Below, in pieces: positions 43,210 through 51,685 of a stretch of 64,000 bases of DNA. The position numbers and the translations under genes were made by a program. The stretch spans positions 1 to 64,000 of the forward strand of contig CALJGV010000017.1 of assembly GCA_938075305.1 (NCBI GenBank). Reading direction: 5' to 3'. Within the stretch, counting starts at the first letter, position 1; every line of letters starts with the position of its first letter. A model generated the notes under the pieces. It was not told the origin of the DNA, made no database searches, and worked only from the letters and a program-made list of their open reading frames with translations. This DNA is from an uncultured bacterium. GTDB taxonomy: Bacteria > Planctomycetota > UBA1135 > GCA-002686595.

Positions 43210-43884
43210 TCATCGGCGCGCGGGGCGCTTCGCGGGCTCGGCCGTGTCTCTTGGGGCTGGCCCCGTCGGGGTCGGCATCTGGCTGTCGATGACCCTCTGG
43301 ATGGCGAACCGGTAGCGCTCGTCCTCGGTGGCGATGCTCCATGAGACGAGGACCCGGGCCGCGTCCTCGGGGGAGCCGGCCACCTGCGGGCGGTGCTCGA
43401 ACTTGCCGTCGAACAGGATCGCCTCGCCGATTCGGTAGCGGTACTCAAACTCGCGGCGGCCCTCCCGGCACTCCAGGTGGCCGAAGGGGGGCTCGAGTTC
43501 CATCAGCGGCGTCAGCATCGTGCCGGTCACCCCGGCGGGGATCTCTTGCTGCCCATAGTCCACGTGGAAGTCCTGGTCGGGCGTGTCCCCCTCGACAATG
43601 ACGAAGCAGGCGGCGAGGAGCTGAGAGTCGCCGTGGACGATGGTCAGGCTCTCCGCGAGGTTGCTCTCGGACAGGCAGCGCTGGAACTTGGCGAGGGCCG
43701 CGGGGCTCGTCGCGTAGTGCCAGGTCATGTTGGCGTGCAGCCCATCGGACGCCTCGAAGGTGAACCGCTCTCCGAGGCAGCCGGCCCTCATCTGGCGGTA
43801 CAGCCGCCTCAAGGGGCTGAGGTGGCGCGCCTTGAAGGAGAGCTCCGCATAGTGGTGCTCTTTGAAGTGCTGGGCGCGCGTCAT
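43210..43884 (-). CDS. Fe(II)/2-oxoglutarate-dependent-dioxygenase-like protein
   Basis: 224 residues. The cupin-like core holds the iron triad pattern: HxD in 'DFHVDYGQQEIP' and the distal His in 'DGKFEHRPQ', with a basic residue and 'RVLVSWSI' strand after it in the place where 2-oxoglutarate is normally bound. The N-terminal ~90 residues are helical with 'TRAQHFKEHHYAEL'. No signal peptide is present. The substrate is unknown. Divergent from yihY across 257 bases that show no clear regulatory element. Confidence 0.72.
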   Translation of the reverse strand: MTRAQHFKEHHYAELSFKARHLSPLRRLYRQMRAGCLGERFTFEASDGLHANMTWHYATSPAALAKFQRCLSESNLAESLTIVHGDSQLLAACFVIVEGDTPDQDFHVDYGQQEIPAGVTGTMLTPLMELEPPFGHLECREGRREFEYRYRIGEAILFDGKFEHRPQVAGSPEDAARVLVSWSIATEDERYRFAIQRVIDSQMPTPTGPAPRDTAEPAKRPARR

Positions 43885-44141
43885 GGTGCAGCGTGACGAT
43901 GACGCTGCTCCCGCGACGGAGGTGATGGGCTATCCCATCCGCCTGCAGTCTCGCTGGCGCTCCCGTAGCTTCGCGGGGAAATCGCCGAGATCGGGAGCCT
44001 GGGGCGCCTGGATCCAGGGAGGACTCCCCGGTTTATGCCCCAAACTCCGACCCGCTGCGGATTCCATGGGGGAGGCTCAGGCCGCCGCCGCGGGTAGCCG
44101 ACCCTTCACTGACGGCACCCACGCGCCTTCCCCCACGCACC

Positions 44142-45644
44142 TTGTCCGACCCCGAGAAACGTAACCCAGAGGACGCCCAGGCGGCGGAGCCCTCGGCGGC
44201 CGCCCCGGCGTTCGTGAAGCAGCGGGCCATGCGCCGGGCCGATCCCTCCCAGCGGTCCCGGGCGGCGGCCATGCGGCGCTTCTTCGCTCGGGACCTGTGG
44301 GCCATGGAGGTCACCACCCTCCCGACCATGCGGCGGACCCTGTACGCGGTCACACGGGTGCTCCAGCTCACCTGCGTGAACTTCGTCAAGGACCGCTGCA
44401 CCTGGCGGGCCTCGGCGCTGACCTACATCTCGGTCCTCTCCCTCGTGCCCCTGCTGGCCCTCGCGTTCTCGGTGGCCAAGGGGATGGGCGCGTACGAGAC
44501 GCTGCTGGAGCAGACGATCAAGCCGTTCCTCGACTCGACCTTCGGTGAGGCGGCGGCGGAGGACGGCGCCCCGGTCTCCCAGGTGCGGGAGGCCATCGAC
44601 ACGATGCTCGGCTTCGTCCAGAGCACCAACGTCTCCCGGCTCGGTCTCGTCGGCTTCCTCATCGTGTTCTGGACGGTGATCCGGCTCCTGAGCTCCATCG
44701 AGCACGCCTTCAACGACATCTGGGGGGTCCAGCGTTCCCGCTCCCTGCCGAGGAAGCTCGCGGACTACTTCTCCACGGTGGTGCTCGTCCCGCTGCTGCT
44801 CGTGGCGGGCACGGGCGCCCTCGGCGTCGTGCGCACCGAGATCATCGACGGGCCCTGGTCCGCTAGCCCGGGGCTGGCGCTCTTCGGGTCCCTCGCCATC
44901 GTGTGGGCCGCCTTCACGGTGGCCTACCTGTTCATGCCCAACACCCAGGTGCGATTCTCGTCTGCGCTCCTCGGGGGCGTCGTCGGCGGCACCATGTGGC
45001 AGATCTTCCAGGTGGTGCACCTCAAGCTCCAGGTGGGCGTCGCCAACTACAACGCCATCTACTCCACCTTCGCCGTGCTGCCGATCTTCCTGGTGTGGGT
45101 GCAGTCCTCATGGATGACGGTCCTCCTCGGGGCCGAGGCCGCCGCCGCGCACCAGAACGAGGAGCGCCACGGCCAGCTCGTGCAGAGCCGGGACTACGAC
45201 CTGGCGCTCAAGGAGGTCGTGGCCCTGCGCCTCGCCGTGCGCGTCACGCGGGCCTTCCTTGGCGCGCTGCCGCCCCGAACGGTTCAGGGGCTGGCGGAGG
45301 AGCTGGCGTGCCCCGAGCGCGTGGTGGGGGACGTCGCCCGCAGCCTCGAACACGCCCACGTCCTCGCCCAGCTGGACTCGGGCGAGGGTCAGCTCTGCTA
45401 CGTGCTGGCCGCCGATCCCTCGACCGTTCACATGCAGGACGTCCTCGACGCCCTCAAGGGGGACTCGATCCTCGACTCGACCCGCGCGGCGTTCCTCGCC
45501 GTGGACGAGGAGGACGCCGCCGTGGATGGCGCCTTCGAGCGGTTCCGGAAGACCCGGGACCGGAGCGCCTCCAACCTCTCCCTCGCCGAGCTCGCGCGGC
45601 CCGGCGGAGAGGCCGCGGGGGACGCTCCCCGCGCCGTCAGCTGA
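44142..45644 (+). CDS. yihY: YihY/BrkB-family inner-membrane protein
   Basis: 500 residues if started at TTG 44142; an ATG at 44229 would remove 29 residues of polar leader, and neither has a clear ribosome binding site. The family core covers ~65-340 with six membrane helices and the motifs 'RASALTYISVLSLVPLLALAFS', 'SSIEHAFNDIWGV', 'PNTQVRFSSALLGGVVGGTMWQI' and 'IYSTFAVLPIFLVWVQSSWMTVLLGAE' (read in parts). The C-terminal ~160 residues form a cytoplasmic domain resembling a winged helix ('VQGLAEELACPERVVGDVARSLEHA'), a common YihY extension. Despite old names (RNase BN) the family is a membrane protein of unclear transport role. Confidence 0.9.
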   Translation: MSDPEKRNPEDAQAAEPSAAAPAFVKQRAMRRADPSQRSRAAAMRRFFARDLWAMEVTTLPTMRRTLYAVTRVLQLTCVNFVKDRCTWRASALTYISVLSLVPLLALAFSVAKGMGAYETLLEQTIKPFLDSTFGEAAAEDGAPVSQVREAIDTMLGFVQSTNVSRLGLVGFLIVFWTVIRLLSSIEHAFNDIWGVQRSRSLPRKLADYFSTVVLVPLLLVAGTGALGVVRTEIIDGPWSASPGLALFGSLAIVWAAFTVAYLFMPNTQVRFSSALLGGVVGGTMWQIFQVVHLKLQVGVANYNAIYSTFAVLPIFLVWVQSSWMTVLLGAEAAAAHQNEERHGQLVQSRDYDLALKEVVALRLAVRVTRAFLGALPPRTVQGLAEELACPERVVGDVARSLEHAHVLAQLDSGEGQLCYVLAADPSTVHMQDVLDALKGDSILDSTRAAFLAVDEEDAAVDGAFERFRKTRDRSASNLSLAELARPGGEAAGDAPRAVS

Positions 45645-45680
45645 CCCTCGTCAGCTGGCCGTCGGAGGTCCTGATCTGGC

Positions 45681-47126
45681 TCACTCCAGCCGCCGGATGA
45701 CGTGGTATCCGAAGGGCGACGTGGCCTCGTCGTAGGTCGCGATGCCGACCTCCCCGGGCTCGAGGCCGAAGCCGATGTTCCCGAAGGCGGGCACCATCTT
45801 CTCACGGGGGTTCGCGACCGCGTCCATCATCCGCATCTGCAGGCTCGCCTGCAGCGCACCCATGGCGGCGTTGAAGTCCTCCTGGGTCAGCGCCCCAGCC
45901 GTCATCTGAGCCCGGAACTCCGCGCTCTTCTCGGCGAACTCCTTCTGCAGCTGCTGCTGGAGCTTGAGGGCCGAGCGCTCGCCCGCGCGATCCCGGACGC
46001 CGCGGTTGAGGAGCGTGTAGCAGCCGGGAGTCGTGTCGGTCTCCGCGACCGGGTCGTCGGAGAACTGGCGGGCCAGCGCGCCCATGTCGGACCCCGCCTT
46101 GACCTGGGCGAGGATGTCATTGGCCAGGGCCTCGGCCTCCTCCTTGGTCCGGGTCACGCCGGGGATCTTGCAGCCGTCGAAGGAGATCAGCACGTGCTGC
46201 ACCTCGATCTTGCGGGCCTCGCCTCCGAGGTCGACCGCGTCTTCGGGCCGGGCGATGGTCTCTCCCGTGGGAGCGGTGCCCTCGACCACCTCGGCTTCCT
46301 CGATCCGGACGGTCTTGAGGGGAGACGACGCCTCGCGGGACCGGACGGCGCGGGTCGGCACGCTGGCGATCTTCTCCAGGGTCTCGACGCCGGAGGTGAG
46401 CCGGCCGAAGGACGCGTACTTGCCGTCGAGGCCCCAGACCGAGGGGGACTCATCACAGCAGAGGAAGAACTGGCAGGAGGCCGAATTCAGGTCGCTGCCC
46501 ATGCGAGCCATGGAGAGGACGCCGTAGCCGTGGGCTCGCTCCGGGTCGTCCGACATCTCCCCCTGGATGGTGCCGTAGGGCCCGTTGCCGCCGCCGGTGC
46601 CGGTGGGGTCGCCGCCCTGCACCATGAACTCGCGCAGGATCCGGTGGTAAGAGAGGCCGTCGTAGAAGCCCTCATCACAGAGCCGGAGGAAGTTCCGCGT
46701 GGTGATGGGCGCGAGGTCGGTCCACAGGTCGAAGGTCATGGTCCCCACGTCCTCGCCGTCGATGGAGCAGCGGAAGGTGACGTGGTACTTGCCCAGGTCC
46801 GCGTCGGGGACCTGATTCGGATCCGCGAAGCGGCTCAGCTCGGCGGGCGGAACGAACTTCTCCGGGGCGGGGGCCGCGGCGGCCGGCTTGGCCGGAGGGG
46901 TCGCGGCCGGCGCGGCAGCGGGGACCTTGGTCGCCGCCATGGCGGGGGTCTCACCCCGCCTGGGCATCTGGGGCTTGGGTGTCGCGCCCTCGAGGCCGGC
47001 CTCCTTGCCTGAGGCCGTCATGTCCTCCGCTGAAGAGGTGCCTTCGCCGGTGCGTTCGGCGCAGGCGGCGAGGAGCGGCAGGAGGGAGAGGGCGAGGGTG
47101 AGCGAGGTCCGGCGGAGGATGTCCAT
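45681..47126 (-). CDS. Dual peptidyl-prolyl isomerase lipoprotein: cyclophilin plus parvulin
   Basis: 481 residues from the ATG at 47126. The lipoprotein signal ends LLAAC. An Ala/Pro/Lys linker (~50-90) precedes a cyclophilin domain (~105-265): 'NFLRLCDEGFYDGLSYHRI', 'FMVQGGDPTGTGGGN' with the catalytic Arg in YHRI, 'FFLCCDESPSVWGLDGKYASFGRL'. A second domain from ~295 is parvulin-like: 'IEVQHVLISFDG', 'RTKEEAEALANDILAQVKAGSDMGALARQFSDDP' in parts, then a ~75-residue helical insert, and the closing 'GIATYDEATSPFGYHVIRRLE'. Both domains isomerise X-Pro bonds. Lipidation puts this foldase outside the inner membrane. It converges on yihY with 36 bases between stops. Confidence 0.9.
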   Translation of the reverse strand: MDILRRTSLTLALSLLPLLAACAERTGEGTSSAEDMTASGKEAGLEGATPKPQMPRRGETPAMAATKVPAAAPAATPPAKPAAAAPAPEKFVPPAELSRFADPNQVPDADLGKYHVTFRCSIDGEDVGTMTFDLWTDLAPITTRNFLRLCDEGFYDGLSYHRILREFMVQGGDPTGTGGGNGPYGTIQGEMSDDPERAHGYGVLSMARMGSDLNSASCQFFLCCDESPSVWGLDGKYASFGRLTSGVETLEKIASVPTRAVRSREASSPLKTVRIEEAEVVEGTAPTGETIARPEDAVDLGGEARKIEVQHVLISFDGCKIPGVTRTKEEAEALANDILAQVKAGSDMGALARQFSDDPVAETDTTPGCYTLLNRGVRDRAGERSALKLQQQLQKEFAEKSAEFRAQMTAGALTQEDFNAAMGALQASLQMRMMDAVANPREKMVPAFGNIGFGLEPGEVGIATYDEATSPFGYHVIRRLE

Positions 47127-47226
47127 GGGCCAGAACTTAACGGGTCGCGGCCAGGGCTGCTGCCCGGAGGCCACCGCTTACAGGACCTGGACGGGCCCCA
47201 CTCGTGACGGACAGGGCGCCCGCCGG

Positions 47227-47697
47227 TCACACGCGGCGGCCTTCGACGCCGATGCACTCCACCCCGTGCCTGCGGAGGAGCGCCGCGGTGACCCCCGGGC
47301 CCTCGACGACCTCGCCGGCCACGTGGGTGGAGGCGCAGCCGCACGACGGGGAGCGCTCCTTGAGGTAGGCGCGCTTGAGCCCGAGGCGCTGGCAGACCTC
47401 GAGGGCTCCCGCTGCGCCACGGGCGAAGGCCAGGGTCACGTCCTCACCGCCGTGGGTCCGCACCTCGGCCTTGCCGTCCAGCACGTCCTCGGCGGCGGCG
47501 GTGAGGTCGGCGGGGGGGCGGGGGGTCCCGAGCCCGCCGTGCTCCTCCGGGCAGAAGGGCACGGCCTGGATCCCCTCGGCGGCGAGGTGCCGCTCCAGGG
47601 CGCCGTCCCCGTTGTGGGTCGCCTTGTAGGTGCACTCCTTCCCGAGCAGGCACGCGCTCACCAGCGCGGCGTCGGTCCGGGATCGGTCATCGCTCAT
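47227..47697 (-). CDS. DUF523 family protein
   Basis: 156 residues with the DUF523 signature: 'VSACLLGKECTYKATHN', 'VPFCPEEHGGLGTPRPPADL' and 'AYLKERSPSCG'. The conserved Cys residues (C in SACLLG, CPE and SPSCG) suggest a bound metal or Fe-S cluster; related 2-thiouracil desulfidase (TudS) proteins carry a [4Fe-4S] cluster on such cysteines. No signal peptide, so cytoplasmic. It follows yigZ by five bases and closes a tight run that also includes truA. Confidence 0.9.
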   Translation of the reverse strand: MSDDRSRTDAALVSACLLGKECTYKATHNGDGALERHLAAEGIQAVPFCPEEHGGLGTPRPPADLTAAAEDVLDGKAEVRTHGGEDVTLAFARGAAGALEVCQRLGLKRAYLKERSPSCGCASTHVAGEVVEGPGVTAALLRRHGVECIGVEGRRV

Positions 47698-47702
47698 GGT
47701 GG

Positions 47703-48329
47703 TCAGGCTCCCTTGATCCGCCGGGTCGTGGCGCGGGCCGCGGTCGCGTCTCGCAGCGCGGTCTCGAAGGCCTCAGCGACGCGTACTCCGACGTGCACCG
47801 TGAAGGATACCTGTTCGCCGTACTCCTCCTCGCGCGCCGTGAGCTCCCAGGCCGCCAGGACCCCCTGGACGGCGCCGGAGTCTCCGTAGGGGTGGACGCA
47901 ACGGATCCCCACCTGGACCTCGACCTCGAGCAACTCGGCCCGGTCGAGGGCCTGGCCCGCGGCGCCCCCGTAGGCGCGCATCAGCCCACCCACACCCAGC
48001 TTGACGCCGCCGAAGTAACGCACCACCGCGGCGACCGCGTTGGAGACCTCGTGGCCCTCGAGCTGCATGAGGATGGGCCGGCCAGCGGAGCCGCTGGGCT
48101 CCCCGTCGTCGTTCGAGCGCGTGACGTCGCCCGCCGCTCCCAGCCGCCACGCGTAGCAGACGTGGCGGGCGTCCGAGAAGTCCGCGCGCACCGAGTCCAA
48201 GAAGCGTGCGGCGTCCTCGGCCGTCTCGGCGGGCCCGATGCAGGCGATGAAGCGCGAGCCCTTGATCTTGTCCGGCTCGTAGGTGGAGGCGGCGGACAGG
48301 GTGGTGAAGCGGTCCGGCGCGGGGCTCAT
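47703..48329 (-). CDS. yigZ: IMPACT/YigZ family protein
   Basis: 208 residues with the UPF0029 N-terminal fold: 'KIKGSRFIACIGPAETAEDA', 'ARHVCYAWRLG', 'RSNDDGEPSGSAGRPIL', 'VVRYFGGVKLGVGGLMRAYG' (read in segments), and the smaller C-terminal domain. The DDGEPSGTAG and RYFGGxKLGxGGL blocks are diagnostic. Eukaryotic IMPACT regulates GCN2 translation control; the bacterial protein's role is not settled. Its start overlaps the truA stop by four bases. Confidence 0.95.
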   Translation of the reverse strand: MSPAPDRFTTLSAASTYEPDKIKGSRFIACIGPAETAEDAARFLDSVRADFSDARHVCYAWRLGAAGDVTRSNDDGEPSGSAGRPILMQLEGHEVSNAVAAVVRYFGGVKLGVGGLMRAYGGAAGQALDRAELLEVEVQVGIRCVHPYGDSGAVQGVLAAWELTAREEEYGEQVSFTVHVGVRVAEAFETALRDATAARATTRRIKGA

Positions 48330-49096
48330 CGCTCGAACAGGGGCTCCTGGTAGTGCACCTCGTCCAGGTAGAGCCCGGAGGCCGGCGCGGAGCCGGGCGC
48401 GGCCTTGCGGTCGCGCGCCGCGATCACGTCGGGCATGTCCTCGGCCCGACGCTTGCCCTCGCCCACGCGGACGACGGCGCGCACCATGTTTCGGACCATC
48501 TTGTAGAGGAAGCCGTCGGCCTCGAAGGACATCTCCACCAGGGGACCCTCGGCGCCGAGCGTACAGGCGCGCAGGTGGCGCACGCTGCTCTTGCGGTCGA
48601 AGCCACCGCTGGAGGCGAAGGACGAGAAGTCGTGCTCGCCCTCCAGCGCGCCCAGGGCGTAGGCCATGGCGTCCACGTCCAGCTTGCCGTGGACGTGCCA
48701 GACCCGCCGCTCCAGCTCCAGGGGGAGCTCCTCCTCGTTCCAGAGGGCGAAGCGGTAGATCTTGCCCACCGCGTCCTTGCGGGCGTGGAAGCCCGGCGGG
48801 ACGTGGCGGGCCGCCTCGACGATCACGTCGCCCTCCATGGCCTCGTTGAGGCGGGTGACGATCTCCTGCTCGCTGGCGACGCCAGGGAGTTCGACCGTGG
48901 CGACCTGGCCGAGCGCGTGGGCGCCTCGGTCGGTTCGTCCGGCGCCCTCGATGAGCGCCGGCGCTCCGAACGCGGCGGCGACGGCGTCCTCTACGGCGCC
49001 CTGGACCGTGCGCTTGCCCGGGTGGCGCTGCCAGCCCTGGAAGAAGCGCCCGTCGTAGGACAGGAGCAGGGCGGCGTGCACGGACTCGGCGCTCAT
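48326..49096 (-). CDS. truA: tRNA pseudouridine(38-40) synthase TruA
   Basis: 256 residues from the ATG at 49096, overlapping the upstream stop as ATGA. Family motifs: 'LLSYDGRFFQGWQRHPGKRTVQG', with catalytic Asp in 'GAGRTDRGAHALGQV', 'PPGFHARKDAVGKIYRF', 'HDFSSFASSG', and 'FLYKMVRNMVRAVV'. It converts uridines 38-40 of the anticodon arm to pseudouridine. The frame further upstream (to 49426) is arginine-rich shadow of the oxygenase gene and was excluded. The neighbours (oxygenase, YigZ, DUF523) give no known tRNA pathway, but tight coupling implies joint expression. Confidence 0.96.
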   Translation of the reverse strand: MSAESVHAALLLSYDGRFFQGWQRHPGKRTVQGAVEDAVAAAFGAPALIEGAGRTDRGAHALGQVATVELPGVASEQEIVTRLNEAMEGDVIVEAARHVPPGFHARKDAVGKIYRFALWNEEELPLELERRVWHVHGKLDVDAMAYALGALEGEHDFSSFASSGGFDRKSSVRHLRACTLGAEGPLVEMSFEADGFLYKMVRNMVRAVVRVGEGKRRAEDMPDVIAARDRKAAPGSAPASGLYLDEVHYQEPLFER

Positions 49097-49782
49097 CGGT
49101 CCCCGGTGAGCGGTTCCCGCAGGAAGAAGCCGCTGACCGACGCGCGGACGTTGGACCCGGCGGCTGGCAGGACCGGGGTCACCATGTGCGGCGCGCCGCC
49201 GAGGACCACCAGGCGGTTGGGCCGCGGCAGGATGAACCGGCCCTCGCCCCGCTCCATGAGCGCGGCCGAGTAGCCCTCGTCGTCGAAGCGGTGCCCCATG
49301 ATCGGCAGCTCGCCGCCGGGGTCCGTCTCCGCCACCAGCAGCTCGCCGCCCCAGTGGGCGTTCCAGTGGGGGTGGGCGTAGTAGATGTAAGCGCCCGAGT
49401 AGGCGGCGCTGTCGTCGCCGTGCCACGAGAGGCCGGCGCCGGTCGGGTAGACGTAGGGCCGGGCGGTGACGTGGGCCCAGTCGTCGCCCACCACGTCGGC
49501 GAGGTTCGCCGCCTCACCCAGAAGCGCCTCCACGACCCGATCCAAGGCGGTGCCGCTCGGGTAGACGCCCTCCTCCGTCGAGCTCCCGTCGATCTCGGCG
49601 TCACGCGCCGGGGTGACGATCTCGTCGCCGCCGAGGGGGACGCCGTCCCCGAGCTTCCACGCGCCCGCTGTGCGGGAGACGGGGGACAGCTCGGTGAACT
49701 GGAAGTGCGACCAGACCTCGGTCCAGGCCTCCTCGTCGAGGAAGTCGTCGAAGATCCGCACGCCGAGAGACGGGTCAGCCAT
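49093..49782 (-). CDS. 2OG-Fe(II) oxygenase (prolyl-4-hydroxylase-like)
   Basis: 229 residues. 'FDDFLDEEAWTEVWSHF' opens the fold, HxD is 'LSWHGDDSAAYSGAYIYY', then 'HWGGELLVAE', and the distal site 'RLVVLGGAPHMVTPV' with His, followed by 'NVRASVSGFF' whose Arg fits the 2-oxoglutarate anchor. This is the prolyl-4-hydroxylase/Tpa1-like arrangement. It would hydroxylate a protein or other substrate in the cytoplasm; the exact target is unknown. Translationally coupled to truA and seven bases behind the ABC permease stop. Confidence 0.88.
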   Translation of the reverse strand: MADPSLGVRIFDDFLDEEAWTEVWSHFQFTELSPVSRTAGAWKLGDGVPLGGDEIVTPARDAEIDGSSTEEGVYPSGTALDRVVEALLGEAANLADVVGDDWAHVTARPYVYPTGAGLSWHGDDSAAYSGAYIYYAHPHWNAHWGGELLVAETDPGGELPIMGHRFDDEGYSAALMERGEGRFILPRPNRLVVLGGAPHMVTPVLPAAGSNVRASVSGFFLREPLTGDR

Positions 49783-49789
49783 CAGGCCC

Positions 49790-51031
49790 TCAGAGGAGGT
49801 CGGGGAAGCGGTCCTGGTGGCGCTTGAAGAGGCCCAGGCCCAGGAACATGACCACCCCGGTGGCCACCGTGAACTTCAAGAGGTCCCCGGTGGCTGGCCA
49901 CTCCCCGTAGAGGGCGACCTGCCGGAACATGGCGATGTACCAGTGCATCGGGTTGATGTCGAGCAGCCACCAGAAGGGGGTCTTCGCCACCAGCGGGCCG
50001 GGGTAGAAGATCGGCGTGGCGAACATCCAGACCGTGGTCCCCACGCCGACGAGGTGGAAGGTGTCCCGCCAGTAGAGGTTGAGCGTGGCCAGGCCCGCCC
50101 CGAGGCCGGTGGTGAAGCCGATCAGGAGCAGGAGCAGGCCAGGGAGCGCGAGGAGGGAGACGCCCAGGGACAGGGCGCGGCTCCGCCCGAGGGACTCGCT
50201 GGTGTAGGGCTCCGTGGAGAGGCCCAGGTCCCGCACCTCGGCGGGCGGGAGCGCGTTGTCCTTCAGGGTGATGACCACCTCGCGCTGCCAGAGCTCGACG
50301 GTGGACTCGGCGATGAGCCGGACCTGGATGGTCTCGTCCCCCTCGGTCTCCGCGTCGCGGAGGGGGATGATCGGGACGTAGATCCTCGAGCGGTCCGCGG
50401 GGAGCTCGACGACATCGGTGGGCGCGGCGTAGTCGACGCCCCGCGTGGCCGTGCCGGTGTACTCGAGGCGATAGCGGGTCGAGCTGTGCCACGAACGCTC
50501 GGTGGAGACGAACACCCGCGGGGGTGGGGTCGCTCCCTCCGCGCCGGGGTCGTAGGCCTCCCACACCTCAGTGAAGGCGTGCTCGCGCTCGATGGCCGCC
50601 TCGGGCGGGGAGAGGAAGCCGAACCAGACCACCGCGCCGAGCACGATGGGGAGCCCGATGCACATGTTGATCACCGCGGAGGTGGTGATGTAGGCGGGCA
50701 GGATCTGAGACGGGAAGACGACCTTCTGGATAAGGGTGGAGTTGTCCACCAAGCAGTTGGTGATCCGGCTCAACGACTCCGCGAAGGCAGTCCAGACGAT
50801 GATCCCGGCAAGCATCACCAGGGACACCTCCAGCGCCCCCTGCTCGTCGCCCCAGCGCGTGTTCAGGATCACGCGGAAGACGAACGTGAAGACCAGGAGG
50901 TTGATCACCGGGAACAGGATCGACCAGAAGAACCCCATGCTCGACCCCACGTAGCGCGCCTTCAGATCCCGGGCGATGAGATCCTTCAGCAGCGCGCGGT
51001 GCTGCGCGATGGACTTGAGCAGGTAGAGCAT
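49790..51031 (-). CDS. ABC-2 polysaccharide-export-type permease carrying an inserted Calx-beta domain
   Basis: 413 residues. The frame is a Wzm/TagG/KpsM-type permease: 'LLKDLIARDLKARYVGSSMGFFW' amphipathic entry, helices at ~35-56, ~70-88, ~113-140, then after an insert ~287-318, ~326-345 and ~383-402, with 'NLYWRDTFHLVGVG' and 'INPMHWYIAMFRQVAL' as in the family. Residues ~141-285 are extra. Within them ~172-262 read as a Calx-beta domain: 'GTATRGVDYAAPTDVVELP', 'IYVPIIPLRDAETEGDETIQV', 'VVITLKDN'. Helix order places the insert outside the membrane. No ATPase partner gene is in the window. The gene runs into the oxygenase-truA unit. Confidence 0.88.
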   Translation of the reverse strand: MLYLLKSIAQHRALLKDLIARDLKARYVGSSMGFFWSILFPVINLLVFTFVFRVILNTRWGDEQGALEVSLVMLAGIIVWTAFAESLSRITNCLVDNSTLIQKVVFPSQILPAYITTSAVINMCIGLPIVLGAVVWFGFLSPPEAAIEREHAFTEVWEAYDPGAEGATPPPRVFVSTERSWHSSTRYRLEYTGTATRGVDYAAPTDVVELPADRSRIYVPIIPLRDAETEGDETIQVRLIAESTVELWQREVVITLKDNALPPAEVRDLGLSTEPYTSESLGRSRALSLGVSLLALPGLLLLLIGFTTGLGAGLATLNLYWRDTFHLVGVGTTVWMFATPIFYPGPLVAKTPFWWLLDINPMHWYIAMFRQVALYGEWPATGDLLKFTVATGVVMFLGLGLFKRHQDRFPDLL

Positions 51032-51153
51032 GTGGGACGCCCGGGAAGGTTACCCGGCGGCGGGGCGCCAGGGGCCGCCAGGGCACCGAGACCTGGCCTC
51101 ACGCTGGGGCAGCTCCGATCAAGAGCGATGCTGAGGCCGCGGAGCGGGCCTGC

Positions 51154-51543
51154 TCAACGCGTGGGGAAGTAGTCGAAGACCTCGACCGCCTTGAAGTTCC
51201 CCTTGTGAGCCTCGACCAGGGCCTGGTGAACCGGGTGCGGCCCGTAGGCCGCGTACGCCTCCGGACTGTCGAACTCCACGTGGAGCCCGACGTGGAAGTC
51301 CTGGCGGTTGACGTTCCGCTGCTGGCTCTGGTCGCGGACGCCTGCGGTCACGTGAAGCACCCCCGGGATGTCACTGAGCGTCGAGCAGGCTTGGGCGAGG
51401 GCTTCGCACGCCTCGGGGGAGCTGTCCTCCAGAACGAAGAACACGTCGTGGAGGACCTGGGTCTGCTGGAGGTCGGGGCTCGCCTGTCGAGAGGGGCCGG
51501 CGCAGGCGACGAGGAGGAGGGCAGCGGGGAGGAGTCGGAGCAT
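51154..51543 (-). CDS. Dabb-domain (stress-responsive alpha/beta barrel) lipoprotein
   Basis: 129 residues from the ATG at 51543. The lipoprotein signal 'MLRLLPAALLLVAC' is followed by a single Dabb domain: 'LHDVFFVLEDSSPEACEAL', 'LSDIPGVLHVTAGV', 'DFHVGLHVEFDSPEAYAAYGPHPVHQAL' in parts, and a closing 'FKAVEVFDYF'. Dabb domains are dimeric ferredoxin-like barrels found in small stress-related or cyclase-like proteins. A lipid-anchored form would face the periplasm. It is downstream of clpB on the same strand, separated by strong hairpins. Confidence 0.85.
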   Translation of the reverse strand: MLRLLPAALLLVACAGPSRQASPDLQQTQVLHDVFFVLEDSSPEACEALAQACSTLSDIPGVLHVTAGVRDQSQQRNVNRQDFHVGLHVEFDSPEAYAAYGPHPVHQALVEAHKGNFKAVEVFDYFPTR

Positions 51544-51613
51544 GGTCGGATGGGGGGAGGTGGAGGAGCAGAGTATGGGGCCCTGCCTCGCCCAGACCAA
51601 AGGGGCCATGAAC

Positions 51614-51676
51614 GCGGCGCACCGATCGCTCATCCGATCGGCGCGCCGCCACCACTCTCCCCCCCCGCAGGGGGGG
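51614..51676 (-). terminator. Two hairpins ending the clpB transcript
   Basis: C8 (51659-51666) faces G7 (51670-51676), 10 bases past the clpB stop. Further on, GCGGCGCACCGATCG (51614-51628) pairs with CGATCGGCGCGCCGC (51635-51649), 15 pairs with one mismatch and a 6-base loop. Together they probably insulate clpB from the Dabb gene. No T-tract is present. Confidence 0.6.
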
Positions 51677-51685
51677 CTCTCTGGG

